DNA from: Balamuthia mandrillaris
Taxonomy: Eukaryota; Discosea; Longamoebia; Balamuthiidae
Direction: 5' to 3'
Assembly (NCBI GenBank): GCA_031835245.1
Contig: JAVKOQ010000066.1
Coordinates: forward strand, 62,001-126,000
Length of the DNA stretch: 64,000 nucleotides
Under the pieces are notes generated by a model, which made no database searches, was not told the DNA's origin, and saw nothing but the letters and a program-made list of their open reading frames with translations. Made by a program: the position numbers and the translations under genes. Positions 48,300-59,370 of this stretch are shown piece by piece (the stretch's first letter is position 1; every line of letters begins with the position of its first letter).

Positions 48300-48650
48300 A
48301 TAAAAGGTTACATTTATTTTTGTATCTTCTGTTGTTTTACGCTCAGCACCACTTGTTGGTCTTGGAACAGTGCTCAACAGGCCGGGTGGTAAAAGCTGGT
48401 TCCTCAGCACCGCCTCCTCGCTCAAGTGCCACAGGCTCTTCACTTTTTTCCTGGTTCTTCCTCCTGAACGGTGCTTGCTTGTCACTCTGTGTTCTTTTCC
48501 TCCTCGTCGTCGTCATGCTCTTCAAGCCATTGCAGGGAGGTTGCAGACGGTGGCGTGTGCAAAGGGTTGGAGCAAGGAGGGAAGCGCTTCGCTTTTCTCT
48601 CTCCCTCGCCCTATTCCTTCTCCACCTCTTTCTTGTCCGTCCCAACCTCC
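48300..48650 (-). pseudogene. Collapsed LRR gene copy lacking the repeat array
   Basis: A minus-strand relic of the LRR family. It begins with the N-terminal cap (SEALPSLLQPFAHATVCNLP, compare LRR 2), stops within one codon of where the repeats would start, and continues in another frame with the post-LRR block (VKSLWHLSEEAVLRNQLLP, then GLLSTVP). The whole LRR array and the CDVC module are absent. A deletion between the two conserved blocks, possibly through the LRR repeats, explains it. Confidence 0.75.
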
Positions 48651-48842
48651 TCTATCAAGAGAGCCAAACCCGCTATTAAAGTGTTGTGCTTCGTTTGTTG
48701 AATTGAACAAACAGCCTGCGATACCTTACACTGAAAGATTTAACAAAAGCATACAGCTAAGCAAGGTTGTTGTGGTTGCTGCCTTCCTTGTCTTGTTGTT
48801 CTTTCCTTACTTCCCTTCTGCGTTACCTATAATTGCCCTCTA

Positions 48843-49150
48843 AAGTTGTTTTACGTAAAACTCTCAGCAGCACCAGTGCTTGGGCTTGTTGGGTTATCAT
48901 GTCCTGTTTTTTCTCCAGCCATTGTTGATGCTGCTCATCGAGAGTCTTGAGCTGTTGTTGGTGCGTCTTGTGGAGTTGGGGGGTGGTACAGCCTGATGTT
49001 CTCCAGCAGGGCCTGAGTGCATAGGACGTCGTGTTGCCTTTGAAGTGTCAAAAACAATAAAGTGCCTCCTAACTCGTGCCGCTTCTGCCCGCTCGGACTG
49101 ACACTTGTTGTCTTTCGTTGCATCATTTCGAGAACTCCTCGGGGAACAGA
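48843..49150 (-). pseudogene. Coiled-coil fragment, frame-disrupted
   Basis: Minus strand. One frame reads MMQRKTTSVSPSGQKRHELG then LQRQHDVLCTQALLENIRL; the next frame continues as LHKTHQQQLKTLDEQHQQW and MITQQAQALVLLRVLRK before a stop near 48843. The two parts form one coil only across a frame change at about 48980, with no GT..AG pair to bridge it. It resembles the coil at 9417-9743. Family unknown. Confidence 0.35.
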
Positions 49151-49386
49151 AGACGCACAGAAAAACGAGATGGCGCTGCTAACGGGTGGTCGAGTGTTCA
49201 CTTTTGAGTGTTGCTGAGGAAAGTTAGCATACTTGCACAAAAGAGAATTCTTCTTAAGTACCTTTCGCTTCTCTCCTCTTGTCTCTGTCTCTCTTTTCTT
49301 ATTCTTTGACACATGTTGTTTGTAATGCATAAACTCATTTCTTGAAACTTCATAACTAGCACAAAAATGAACACATAACAAACATT

Positions 49387-50617
49387 TCATTCCTCCTTGG
49401 CCCATTCCTTGTGCAACCTTTGCACGATTTCCTCGGGCTCAAGTGCTATGAGCATGTTGCCTCTCTTCTGCCATACCATCTTCTTTGCCCAAGTGGTTTG
49501 TCCAAGGCGAACGCCAGGCCTGACCTCCACTTGAAGAAGATAGTACTTGTCGGTTGATGAAGGGGATATAAGCTCATGCCAGATATCGATAACCTCTGAG
49601 TCATCCGAAATCGGTGGCCAAAGGAATCGCAGTTCGCGTTGAATGATCAGTTTGACCTTGTCCAGTTCGTTGGAAGAAAGCTTGATCCCGTGGATTGTTT
49701 TGGTATCATGGATTCCGTACCAGATGCTTCCTCCTTTGCCTGTATTCAAAAATCCACATACATAGGCAGCCAAGCCCTTCATACTTGCTTTTTCAACAAG
49801 CACGTTGCTTACATGCTCGCAATTCCATTCTTGATCTGGTTTCACTCCTCCTTTAAATTCATTTCTATCGTCTTCGTCCTCCTCCATCTCCATTCCACGC
49901 AGGAACACACGTTGTGAAAGGCAACTTTTCAACGCGTTCCATGCATCCAGATCCTTTGTTGCCAAGCGCTCCAACATCGCTTTGGCGGCTTCATGCTTTG
50001 CGATGGCAATACTAGAGAAAGGTCCTTTTTCCTCCTTGAGGACACAGCCATTCTCGAGCTTCAAATGGCAGTAATAAACATAGCCCACCTGTTGGGTTTC
50101 AACTCGTTGGCTACCACTTTCAAAGTCATTCGCTTTGAAATTGATAGCACGTTCGTTAAAAAATAATAAAATATGCAAAACAAAAGTATAAAAATGAATA
50201 AAGCATACTTAGTTTTTTCTTTGCCAAGTAGTTGTGCAGGGCAGCAAAGGGGCTGGGTTGTAACGGCTGACTTGTCCTGGATGCCTTTGGAAGGTCTGCA
50301 AAGTCTTTCAGCCAAACGGATGCGAGGTGGGCTTGTACAACTTTCTTCTTGGTGAACCATTTGGCTGGCTCGACTTCACAGCGTTGCCCTTTGAATTCTA
50401 ACGAGCCGTAAAACAATTTCGTTTGTTTGTCTTGCTGAATAGTCCAACCAGGCAACTGATCTTTGGATGCTAGCTCGTTCAACAAACACAACGGTGTGGA
50501 GTCATAGGTGTGCTCTGACGCGCGCTCGTCCTCATCTATTGCATCGTTACCAACTGCTTCCGCTCTTCCATCTTCTTTGTGCTCTTGTTCCTTTTCTTTG
50601 TCTTTTCCGCCTTCCAT
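49387..50617 (-). CDS. Schlafen-type AlbA_2 protein with two dsRBD-like regions
   Basis: Probably an RNA-binding protein or RNase. Exons 50209-50617 and 49387-50132 give 384 residues. Region 1 (~45-115): LNELASKDQLPGWTIQQ, LFYGSLEFKG, then KKKVVQAHLASVWLKDF, the strand-strand-helix end of a dsRNA-binding fold. Region 2 (~140-200): YVYYCHLKLENGCVLKEEKG then AIAKHEAAKAMLERLA, again dsRBD-like. The C-terminal half is a Schlafen AlbA_2 domain: NEFKGGVKPDQEW, KGLAAYVCGFLNTGKGGSIW, YGIHDTKTIHGIKLS, and the closing KMVWQKRGNMLIAL. Acidic residues ahead of EFK (MEEDEDDRNEFK) may be the metal site used by Schlafen RNases and the PUCH nuclease. dsRBD assignment is by pattern only. There is no helicase domain. 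Confidence 0.8.
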
Positions 50618-50707
50618 GATGCACCGCCGGTCTTGTCAACACAACTGTTCAAACTAAAGGAGAGGTAAGGAAAAAAAAAGGAACAAGCGTGGGAAGAACG
50701 GAAAGAG

Positions 50708-50759
<52 letters not shown>

Positions 50760-50985
50760 CACCGCGTTGTCGAAAAGAAAATGAATGAGCAACAGCTTTA
50801 ATGGAGGAATGATGATTATTTTGGTCAATTGTTGAATGAAGGCGGTGTCCTGGACAATGGCAACGAGAGAGGAGAGGAGAACGCAGAGAGGGGGAGAGAG
50901 AGTGGGGGGTCTCCCAAAAAGGACAACACCTTGCCTTCTCTGCTATTTTAGCTGGTGGCAATTTCTGTCGACTGCTTCGCTTTAG

Positions 50986-51021
<36 letters not shown>

Positions 51022-51131
51022 AGGGAGGAGAAGAGAAGAGAAAAACAGGACGTCGTCGTCGTTTGTATAAAACTGCTTTTTTGTGGTGTTCGTGAAGCAA
51101 AAAAAAGGAACTTTGTTTCTTTGTTTTTTTG
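50618..51131. repeat. GA-rich spacer with (GA)n runs
   Basis: (GA)n at 50713-50755 and 50985-51020, on the plus strand between two minus-strand genes (Schlafen-like start, CUL1 end). No coding sequence. Confidence 0.7.
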
Positions 51132-53338
51132 TTAGGCAACGTAGCTGTACATGTCCTTCTGCCCCTCGACGCGCTCCAAGTACTCCTTCTCGATGAGGAT
51201 GTCTATGCACTTCTTGATGACCTGCACGCGCGGCTTGAAGCGCGTCTGCAGCTGCGAGATCACCTCCGAGATGAGCGCGCTGTGCTGCAACCGCTTCCTC
51301 ATCTTCATGATACGCACGATGGCGGCCTGGATCTGCAGCTTGCGGTCCTCCTCGACGGCCTTGTGCGTCTCCTTGCTCTCCTCCTCGCGGGCCTGACGGA
51401 TGGGAATGTTGATGTTGACCTTTTGTCTCTTGCTGCGGAAGCCGACGTTGACCATGAAGGTGGACTCCTTTTCGATGGTGGGGTCCTCGTCCTTGTCGCC
51501 GCCGTCACCTCCTTTGTCGCTGCTCGACGAGGCTCCTGCTCCTGCCATCTTCAATACTTTTGTCTTGATAAGAGACTAAAGAGAGAGAGAGGGGAGAAAA
51601 GGTCAACAAGAGAAATGGAGTGAAAAAAAAAGGAGAAAAGAAAAGACAAAGCAATAACGTACAAGAAGAGTATTCTTGAGAGTGCTATCAGTGAGTTGCG
51701 TGGCGATCTGCAGCTCCTCCGTGGTCATCTTGTCGGTGCTGTTAAACTGCAGCAACACGCCCATCTGATAGGTGGATGTCACAAAGGTATAGCTCTTGCC
51801 ATAGCGCGACTTGAGCTCTCCCTTGCTTAGCTGATGCAACCAGTTTAGCTTCCTGCCCGAGTGCTGCGCCTGATAAAACTTGACAAAGAGCTGCTCGCAG
51901 ACCTCGAGATCCTTGGGGATGGTGAAGTTGGTGGAGGGAGGCTGCAGGGGCCAAGAGCCGGTGGCCAGCACGAGCACGTTAAAGTCCACGCCAACGTCCT
52001 GTCCGCTCTCCTCGAGGTGGTTCTTGAAGCGCTCGAGCAAGTCTCTGCTGACGGACATGTCAGTGAACATGCGCTGAAGCTTGGAGGTGTACTCATAGCC
52101 GCAAGCGGACTTGAGCTTGCCGATCATGGTGCCCTCCAGATCCTCCGAGGCAGAGGCCCCGTGGATGAGACGCTTGGCCAAGTTCTTGGAGTAGAACGTT
52201 TGGAAGACGTCCTTGTCCTCAATGTACTTGAAGACGGTCATCACGTCGTTGAGCAGCTGCTCCATGGCCTGTTCTTCCGGATTCTTGGCGCTCTTCTTGA
52301 GAAGGCCGTCGGTGAAGCGAGCCAGGAGCTCAGGAGACTTGCTGGCGGAGCGAGCAATCTTGCAGACTGCGTTCTCGTTGATGAAGCTGCGGCAGGCTTT
52401 GTCCAAGCTAGCCACAAAGCCAGAGTCGTTGCGGAAGGAACCTACAACGAGGGCGTTGTATTTTTTGTATACACCCAAGATAGTCTCCACGTATTGAGTG
52501 GGGTCGGTGATGGCTGTCTTGGCCACTTCCTGAATGGCCTGTTTGCCGACCTGAGTAACGTGTTTCTCGAAAGTGGTGCGCAAGGGCTCGAGGCCGCGAA
52601 CGATCCGAGATAACAACTTGTACATTCGCGTCAAGTCTGTATTTGGAGTGAAAAAATAAACGTGAGCAAGAGAAAGAGAAGGAAAGAGAAATGAAACAAA
52701 GAATGAACGCTAAACACAGAAACAAAGAATATGAAAATCAAACCATCAATCTTATCGTCGTTAAGCATGTTCTGGAAATCAGTTCGGAGAGTGTCAATGT
52801 GCTTCTCGATGAGCACTCGATCACAGGTGTTGATGAGCTCCGTCTCAGTGGAGGAATGCAAGTACTGCTGCACGCGCCTCTGTTCCTCCGCCAAACGGAG
52901 TTCCACCTTCTTCATGTACTCAGCCACGCTGTTGGTGGCAATGAATTGAGTGGACTCAGCGGTATAGTAGACTTCGGTGGCGTGGATAAAGTCATCCTCA
53001 AAGTGCTCCTTGTAGATCTCGAGGGTAGTCTCCTTTGGCTTCTCCTTGTTGAGGCCGAGGCGGACATAGCCGTTGACCACCACGCTGACGAGATGCGTGT
53101 TGATCTGTTCGCCGTTGCGTTCCTTCTCGACCAGCGCTAAGAGAGCGTTGGTCAGACGCGTTTTCTGTGGGTGGAAGAGGTGATCGCGCCAGATGACCAA
53201 AGAGAGCTATTTTTATGATTTTGTTGTGTAAGAAAGAGACGAGCACAGAAAACCAGAGCAGAGAAGAAACATACTGTATAGATATCGTAGACTTCCTTCT
53301 TACCGTCGTCAGCCTCTCGTTTGATCCAGTGACGATTC

Positions 53339-53369
<31 letters not shown>

Positions 53370-54047
53370 CAAGCGAGAAAAGCGAGAAAAGCGAGAGAGC
53401 AGAGAGCAGAGAGAGAGCAGAGAGAGAGCAGAGAGAATAATCCGTGTCAATGGTTCAGTGGCATAACAAAATAAAGAGGGATCAAAAGTTTTACCAAGTA
53501 ATCGAAAATGTGGGTAATGTACTTCATGGCCGTTGTGAACCTTTCCCATTCCTTGCTGTAATACATCAACAGAGCGTCATCCATCCGGTTTTCTGCTTCC
53601 TATTTATTGTGAAATAAACGTCAGTCTGCTGGAAAAGATGAGAGAGAACGAGGAGAAGCGCGAATGGCAAGAGAGAGGAGAGCAGAGTGCGGGGAGGGGG
53701 GAAGGAGAGCAAGGTAGCGAGAGGAGCAGAACAGGAGAACCGAGAGCAGCAAAGAGAAAGCCAGAAAAAGAACAAACCTTGCAGAGGTGCTTCATGTGCT
53801 TCTTGAGATAGTCGCTCAAGCGGTTGTAAAGCTCCTCTCCGACAAAGTTCGCGCCCGAGATGGTGCCTGCCTTCCTGCCAGGGGAAGGACGGGAGGTGGT
53901 ACAGTAGTTATAGACATGACTGTAGAGCTCCACCCAGCGTTTCCGCTCAAAGCCAGCGTTGAGGTTGGTGACCAACGACGTGATGCCGTTCTCGAGGTCG
54001 GGCCAAATGTCATCCAGAGATACCCGCTTTGACGCCACGTGAGCCAT
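51132..54047 (-). CDS. CUL1: Cullin-1, scaffold of SCF ubiquitin ligase
   Basis: CUL1 holds Skp1/F-box proteins at its N-terminus and Rbx1 at its C-terminus. Six exons (53778-54047, 53495-53599, 53275-53337, 52744-53206, 51663-52636, 51132-51575) close to 772 residues; human CUL1 has 776. The N-terminal repeat has [20 protein letters not shown]. The cullin homology domain includes [60 protein letters not shown] and [20 protein letters not shown]. The C-terminal winged helix has the neddylation lysine in [20 protein letters not shown] and ends [19 protein letters not shown]. The tail and [10 protein letters not shown] identify CUL1 rather than CUL3 or CUL4. An inserted Ser/Gly/Asp loop ([17 protein letters not shown]) follows it. 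The F-box-like ankyrin protein at 32772 is a conceivable client. Confidence 0.95.
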
Positions 54048-54947
54048 TTGTTCTGTGCGTGTGAACGAAGAAAAATAAAAACAGGTTTAAGGGTGAGAAG
54101 ATGGATGATGATTCAGCAAAGGAAGAAAAGAGAGAAAGATAAAAGTGAGGTTCTTTTTTTTTTACACTGAAAATAAGCAAAAAGGTAAAAATAAAGATAA
54201 AATAAATGTTTAAAACAGAACCAGACAATCCAATCCTTCACTTCATCGACCATTAAAAAAAAATACAATCCTAACCAGAAAAAAAAAAAGATAAAGCAGA
54301 AAAATCGTGTACCTTACTGATTTTTTTAAAAAAACAAACACACAATCACCAAAATGAAAAGAACGCAGTCGTCTTTTCAAGCTCTCCCCCCCCTTTTGAT
54401 TTTTCCTCTGTCTGCCCAACACAAACACACACAAAAACGCTTTTTTTTAAAAAAAAAATAAAGAGCAGTAGCAGCGCGGTAGCAGCTTCTCTCTTCCCCC
54501 AAGCTTCTCTCTTTACTTTTGTTCTTTTTCTCTCTCTGCGCTGCTTTCCTCCCCTTTCTTCAGCGCTCCCCCTTCACCGAAGGCAGAACTAAAATAAAAT
54601 AATTGTCAAAATGCTGATGGAGGGGTCACAGATCCATTTTTGGGATGATCGATCAGGAAACCGACGTAAATTAGGAAATTTGTAGATGATCTATGACGAA
54701 ATCATCCAATGGATAATCAAAGAGGGGGAAATTCACGAAAAACTCTCCTTTTCGCCGCCAAAATAACAACATGAAAGAAGTGAACGACGGAGACGTGACG
54801 GACGAAGCATCGCTGCGCGTCACTTCATCGCGGACACTGCCGTGCCTGCGCTTATTTGCTTGCTTGTGTCGTCGGCGTTCTGTTCCATTATGTTTTATTT
54901 ATTTTCTGATTCAGCTCTGTGACCAAACAAATAAATCTTAGAATACT
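54048..54947. other. 0.9-kb region upstream of CUL1
   Basis: AT-rich with A/T homopolymers, then a mixed region around 54640-54760 containing GATGATCGATCAGG and the short inverted pair GGATGAT / ATCATCC about 60 bp apart. No coding sequence or RNA gene was recognised. Confidence 0.3.
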
Positions 54948-55454
54948 TCAGGAGGAGGATGATATCTGATACCGAACTCTGGAGTAAGACAAGTAGATGG
55001 TGGGAGAGGAGGAGGAGGAGGAGGAGGGAGAGGGATCGTTCGGCAATTGGGCGCCGATCACCTCCTGCTCGCAGTCGGCGCAGGTGAGGTAGCGCAGGTG
55101 CTGCGCGTCCACGCTCTTGGTGAAGCCGATGTTCTCAAAGTCGAACATGTCCTTGACAGCCCAGAAGAAACGCTCTGGCACCTCTTTGCCATCTTTTTGC
55201 CTCATGTTTATCTGTATTGTTTGGAAAACAACAGTTCTTGTGGGTGAGTTCCACTTCTATTCAAAGAGAGAAAGAGAGAGAGAGAAACGAACTTCTTTTT
55301 CCACGATGGCAGCTTTCTTTGGCAAAAGGATCTGGCTGGAGCACAACCTGCACACCACAGGATGCGCGTTGGTCCTGTCCTCATTGAGATGCGTCGGGTC
55401 AAGGCCCCCTTCTCCTCCTTCCACAGGTTGGTCCGCGTCTCTCTTCTCTTCCAT
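54948..55454 (-). CDS. RABIF: RABIF/Mss4-type Rab-interacting zinc protein
   Basis: Mss4 binds nucleotide-free exocytic Rabs and acts as a chaperone or weak exchange factor. Exons 55293-55454 and 54948-55211 give 141 residues. The two zinc-binding CxxC pairs are VVCRLCSS (~34-37) and LTCADCEQ (~96-99). Between them lie PERFFWAVKDMFDFENIGFT and KSVDAQHLRYL, matching the family's W-V-DMF-FENVGFTK-V---KFL-CADCE. After CADCEQEVIGAQL a Ser tract replaces part of the usual loop, then IYLSYSRVRYQ closes the fold like YVALERV. The length is close to human Mss4 (123). Confidence 0.92.
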
Positions 55455-56019
55455 TTTTTCTTTTCGATAAAAACTTTCGATCGATCAGAAGTTTTGAGGA
55501 GTCAAAAGGAAACTTCCGAAAAAAATAAATTCGGGTATTTTCGAAATGTTTCCTCGAAATATATCCACCGATAGACCCCTCGAGTGGGGAACGTGATCTC
55601 ATTATTAACTTCCGAAGTTTCCCTTTCGGGGGCGCACCATTGGTTGAGAAATTCCGCCTGGCGTCGTTTGGGCCAACAAGAATAAAGTAAATGAAACGGC
55701 AGGAGTGGAGTTTTTGTTTTTGGTTTCTCTATTTTTTCTTTTGTTTTCTTAAACTTTGAAAAAAAAATTATAGTGTTTCTTTTTCTTGGTCGTTCAAACC
55801 GCTCTCTCGGCCCAGAAGAGCAGATAGTATTTATTGTGGCTGGGAAAGTAGGCCCTGAAGCAAAAGCAACACCTTCTTTTTGCACCTGGAAGAGGTAAGT
55901 TCGACTTGTATCACTCTCGCCGTCACTTCGTTATGTATACATTTTTTTTTTTGTGTCTGTTTCTCTTATGCCCTTTTTATGTTTCTTGAAACAAAAGGGG
56001 AAAAAGGAACACCAAGAAA
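55455..56019. other. Divergent spacer RABIF / HA-domain gene
   Basis: AT-rich, with AACTTCCGAA twice (about 55510 and 55608) and several TTCGAAA words. AACTTCCGAA also occurs once upstream of PIF1 (about 11215). No gene supported. Confidence 0.3.
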
Positions 56020-57737
56020 ATGAGCAGTGTCAACTCCTCAATGCCCCGAGAAGTGAAGTGGGAGAAGAGGTTCCAAAAACTACTTGAGTACAAAAAGATT
56101 CACGGTCACACCTGCGTCTCCACGCTCGACCGAAAGAACCGCACTTTAGCCCGGTGGATCACTCACCAGAGGACCAGAAGAAAGAGAGGCTGTTGGAGGC
56201 CAGAAGAATCGATCGCCTTGACCAGATAGGCTTCGTTTGGGACATGAGAGCCAAAGGAGAAAACTGTGCCTACGCCCAGCCTCGCTCTTCTTCATCCAAA
56301 CAAAGGAGCACTGTCAACAAGAGGAAAAAGAACACCCGCGGATTGACCGAAGAGGAAGAAGAACTCGAGGAAGAGTTGAACCTGTCGGATGCCTCCAGTA
56401 CCGGCAAGGAGGACTGTGAAGACGATGAGGAATCACGACAACGAAGTCTTCCTCCCAAGCTTCGCAGAAAACGCAACTTTACCTCATGTTCTTCTCCCTC
56501 TCTTACTGCTTCGTCAGTATCAGCTCCATCACTTAGCCCAACGATAACGAGGAGAGTGAGACCCAGGAGGAACGTTCCTCGCAGAAGAATGATTGAAGAA
56601 ACCAGTCCTCGAGGTTGCGGATGCTCTCTCACGGATCCAGAAGATGACGACTTGAAGCGACGTCAACAAGTTATCTCCTACCGTCATTCATCGGAGGAAG
56701 AAGCGGCAGAAGGATCAGACTCAGAGTACGACCCCAACGAAGGAGATGGTTTCCTTCATCCTTCGTCCTCTGCTTCAAAAAAGAAGCCACAGAGCAATCG
56801 GATGATCGAAGACCTCAACAACTACAAGGACGAACCGCCTCCAAACCGAAACTCACGATCATCCTCTCAGCCAACGGATGTAAGCTCATCCTCTGAGGCC
56901 GAAAACAACGACCTTGACAAGAGCGATCTCCACTTTGCTCCTGGCTCTTGCTCCACTTCTTCCTCCACCGAATCTCTCTCTCCTTCCACGTTGTTCTCAG
57001 CCAGAAGTCGCAGTTACTCCAGCAGACGTCTCAACAAGCAGAAAGTGATGCACGTTCGAGTAAAAGCGAAACGTGTGAAAAGCAAGCTTCCCGATGACGT
57101 CGAAGAAGAAGGAGCGGCAAGGAAGAGAAGAAAGAAGAGGAGTAGAAAGAACAAGAGAAAGTCTACGGGAAGTAATAGCAGAAAGAGAAGCAGCCGCGGG
57201 AGCTGGGGCGTTGCGGTCAAGTTGGAGTGCGAATGGTCCACAGCTCCAGCAGTTTCCTCTGACACCGAAAACGACTTCGTTAATGACGACAAGTCTTCAT
57301 CAGATGCTTCTTCACAGATTGGTTCTTCTCCCAATGTTGCAGCCAACAAGTCCAGGAATTATATCAGCCACAAGAAGAACAAGAAGAACAAGAAGAAGAA
57401 AGACAGAAAGAAGCAGAAGAGGAGGAGGGCTACCATGGAAGAGGAAATGGTGGTTGCTCAGCCAACCAGAGAAGATATTGAGACCGTCATCGAAGCTCTG
57501 TTTGCTTTGCACGAGCAAATGCCAGCTTTAATCTCCTCCTCTTCTTCCACCACCACAACGATGAAAGCCACCAGGACAGCCTTCCTTTCTCCATCTTCTG
57601 CACCTCAAAGCTGCAACGAAGCTGAGATGGAGAGGAGATTCCATGAGCAAGAGGAGGATTGGCTGAAGACATCGGATGAGGAAGGACCCACCATGAGGAT
57701 GACGAAAGGAGACATGGCCCCACAGAAGACCAAGTGA
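56020..57737 (+). CDS. Helicase-associated (HA) domain protein with an apparent frameshift
   Basis: Two overlapping frames form one HA domain. From ATG 56020 (MSSVNSSMPREVKWEKRFQK) the frame reads LLEYKKIHGHTCVSTLDRKN, then TLARWITHQRTRRKRG. The expected continuation RLLEARRIDRLDQIGFVWD is in the other frame, which then stays open for over 500 codons to 57737. The switch falls near 56190-56200 and is too short for an intron, so it is an indel (real or in the assembly) or a slippage site. HA domains (W-F--L--Y---G---V-----LA-W---QR----L---R---L--IGF-W) bind DNA. The rest is Ser, Lys/Arg and acidic low complexity, with an NLS-like KRRKKRSRKNKRK and a helical end (DIETVIEALFALHEQMPALI). Function inferred as chromatin or DNA binding. 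Confidence 0.7.
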
Positions 57738-57916
57738 AGACGGTGCCTTGCAGCACTTGTAGCAGAAGAGTGAAAAGTGAGAAAGTGCATATACGTCCTG
57801 AGCACATAGCATTTCTATTCTATTCATATTGTGTTAAAGTTTGTTGCTATTGTTGATAAATGTTTGAACAGAACAAAGGCTGTTGTTAACCAATGATAAA
57901 AACGACAAGCAAGAAC

Positions 57917-58124
57917 TTAGAAAGAAGGAACAAAGACGAGAGAAGTGGGTTGGAGTTGGCCAAAGGGAGCTTCGTTAGCGATTTTGCCCGTGGAGATGTC
58001 CACCGTGACCAAAGCAACTTGCACCGACTCACCGGTTCCCATTGTTGAAACATATTTGCCCGATGCTTCATCCTATTTACAATAATGAAAGAGAACGAAA
58101 GAAAGAAAGAAAGAAAGAAACGAC

Positions 58125-58196
<72 letters not shown>

Positions 58197-58202
58197 AACG
58201 AC

Positions 58203-58234
<32 letters not shown>

Positions 58235-58310
58235 AACGACAAGAAAGAAAGAAACGACAAGAAAGAAAGAAACGACAAGAAAGAAAGAAAGAAAGAAAGA
58301 AAGAAACGAC

Positions 58311-58346
<36 letters not shown>

Positions 58347-59327
58347 AACGACAAGAAAGAAAGAAAGAAACGACAAGAAAGAAAGAAAGAAAGAAAGAAA
58401 CGACAAGAAAGAAAGAAAGAAAGAAACGACAAGAAAGAAAGAAAGAAACGACAAGAAAGAAAGAAACGACAAGAAACGACAAGAAAGAAAGAGGAAAAAG
58501 AAGACAAAAATAGAAACAAGAAGAATACATGAACAAAGAACGAAGAATGAGAAAACAAAAGAATAGAGGATGAATGAGGAAAGAAGGATGCAACAAACCA
58601 AAGCGCCCATTCCAGCAACGGCAAACCTGAAGCGAGAGTCATGCCAATGACTAACGGGAGACACATCCCCCGTTTTGGCGTTGATGGTCCCAAAAGTGGT
58701 GTTGGAGTCACCTGGCGAGGAGGAATCCACCATCAACGCATAGAGCGTTCTGCTCTTCTGGCCAAACACCTTTTTTGAAGGTGTGAACAGAAGAGAGAGT
58801 TGAGCAACACAACGTTTAAACAGCACCAGAGGAGAAAGATAAAGGAGGCTGTCCTATGTACCATCGAAATGGGGAAGTAAGGAGCCTTGTAGGTATTTAT
58901 CTTCAAACTCCTGATGTCTATGGTTCCCACAAAGTACGTCTCGTCCGATGTGCCTTGCTTGGTGAACGGCGATACGTAAAGCCCGTTCAGAAAGTCGAGG
59001 GCGGAGGGAGTGCCGCCCATTCCTTGGGCGATGGGCAGCAACCCGGATGGAAGCTCCAGGAGGTCGGTGTAGCCGGAAGCGGTAGAAAAGAGAGACGAGG
59101 AGGAACCAGGAAGAACAGAACCGAAGAAAATGCCGGACCCCTCTTTGGAAGGAGCTGTGTTTGTGGAGTGAAAAAAGAAGAATGAGTTAGCGAAAGAAGG
59201 AGAAGATGAGGAGAAGCAGAGAAGAGAAAAGAGAACGAGAAGACGAGAAGAAGGAGAAAAGCAGAGAAGCAGAGATCAGAATAGAAGCAGAAAAGAGAGA
59301 GGAGAGAGAGAGAGAGAGAGAGAGCGA

Positions 59328-59370
<43 letters not shown>

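Larger units (their letters stand above)
48263..49386. other. 1.1-kb region with LRR relic and coiled-coil fragment
   Basis: Between HspBP1 and the Schlafen-like gene. It contains the collapsed LRR copy (48300-48650) and the minus-strand coil fragment (48843-49150), each listed separately; the remainder shows no coding signal. Confidence 0.5.
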
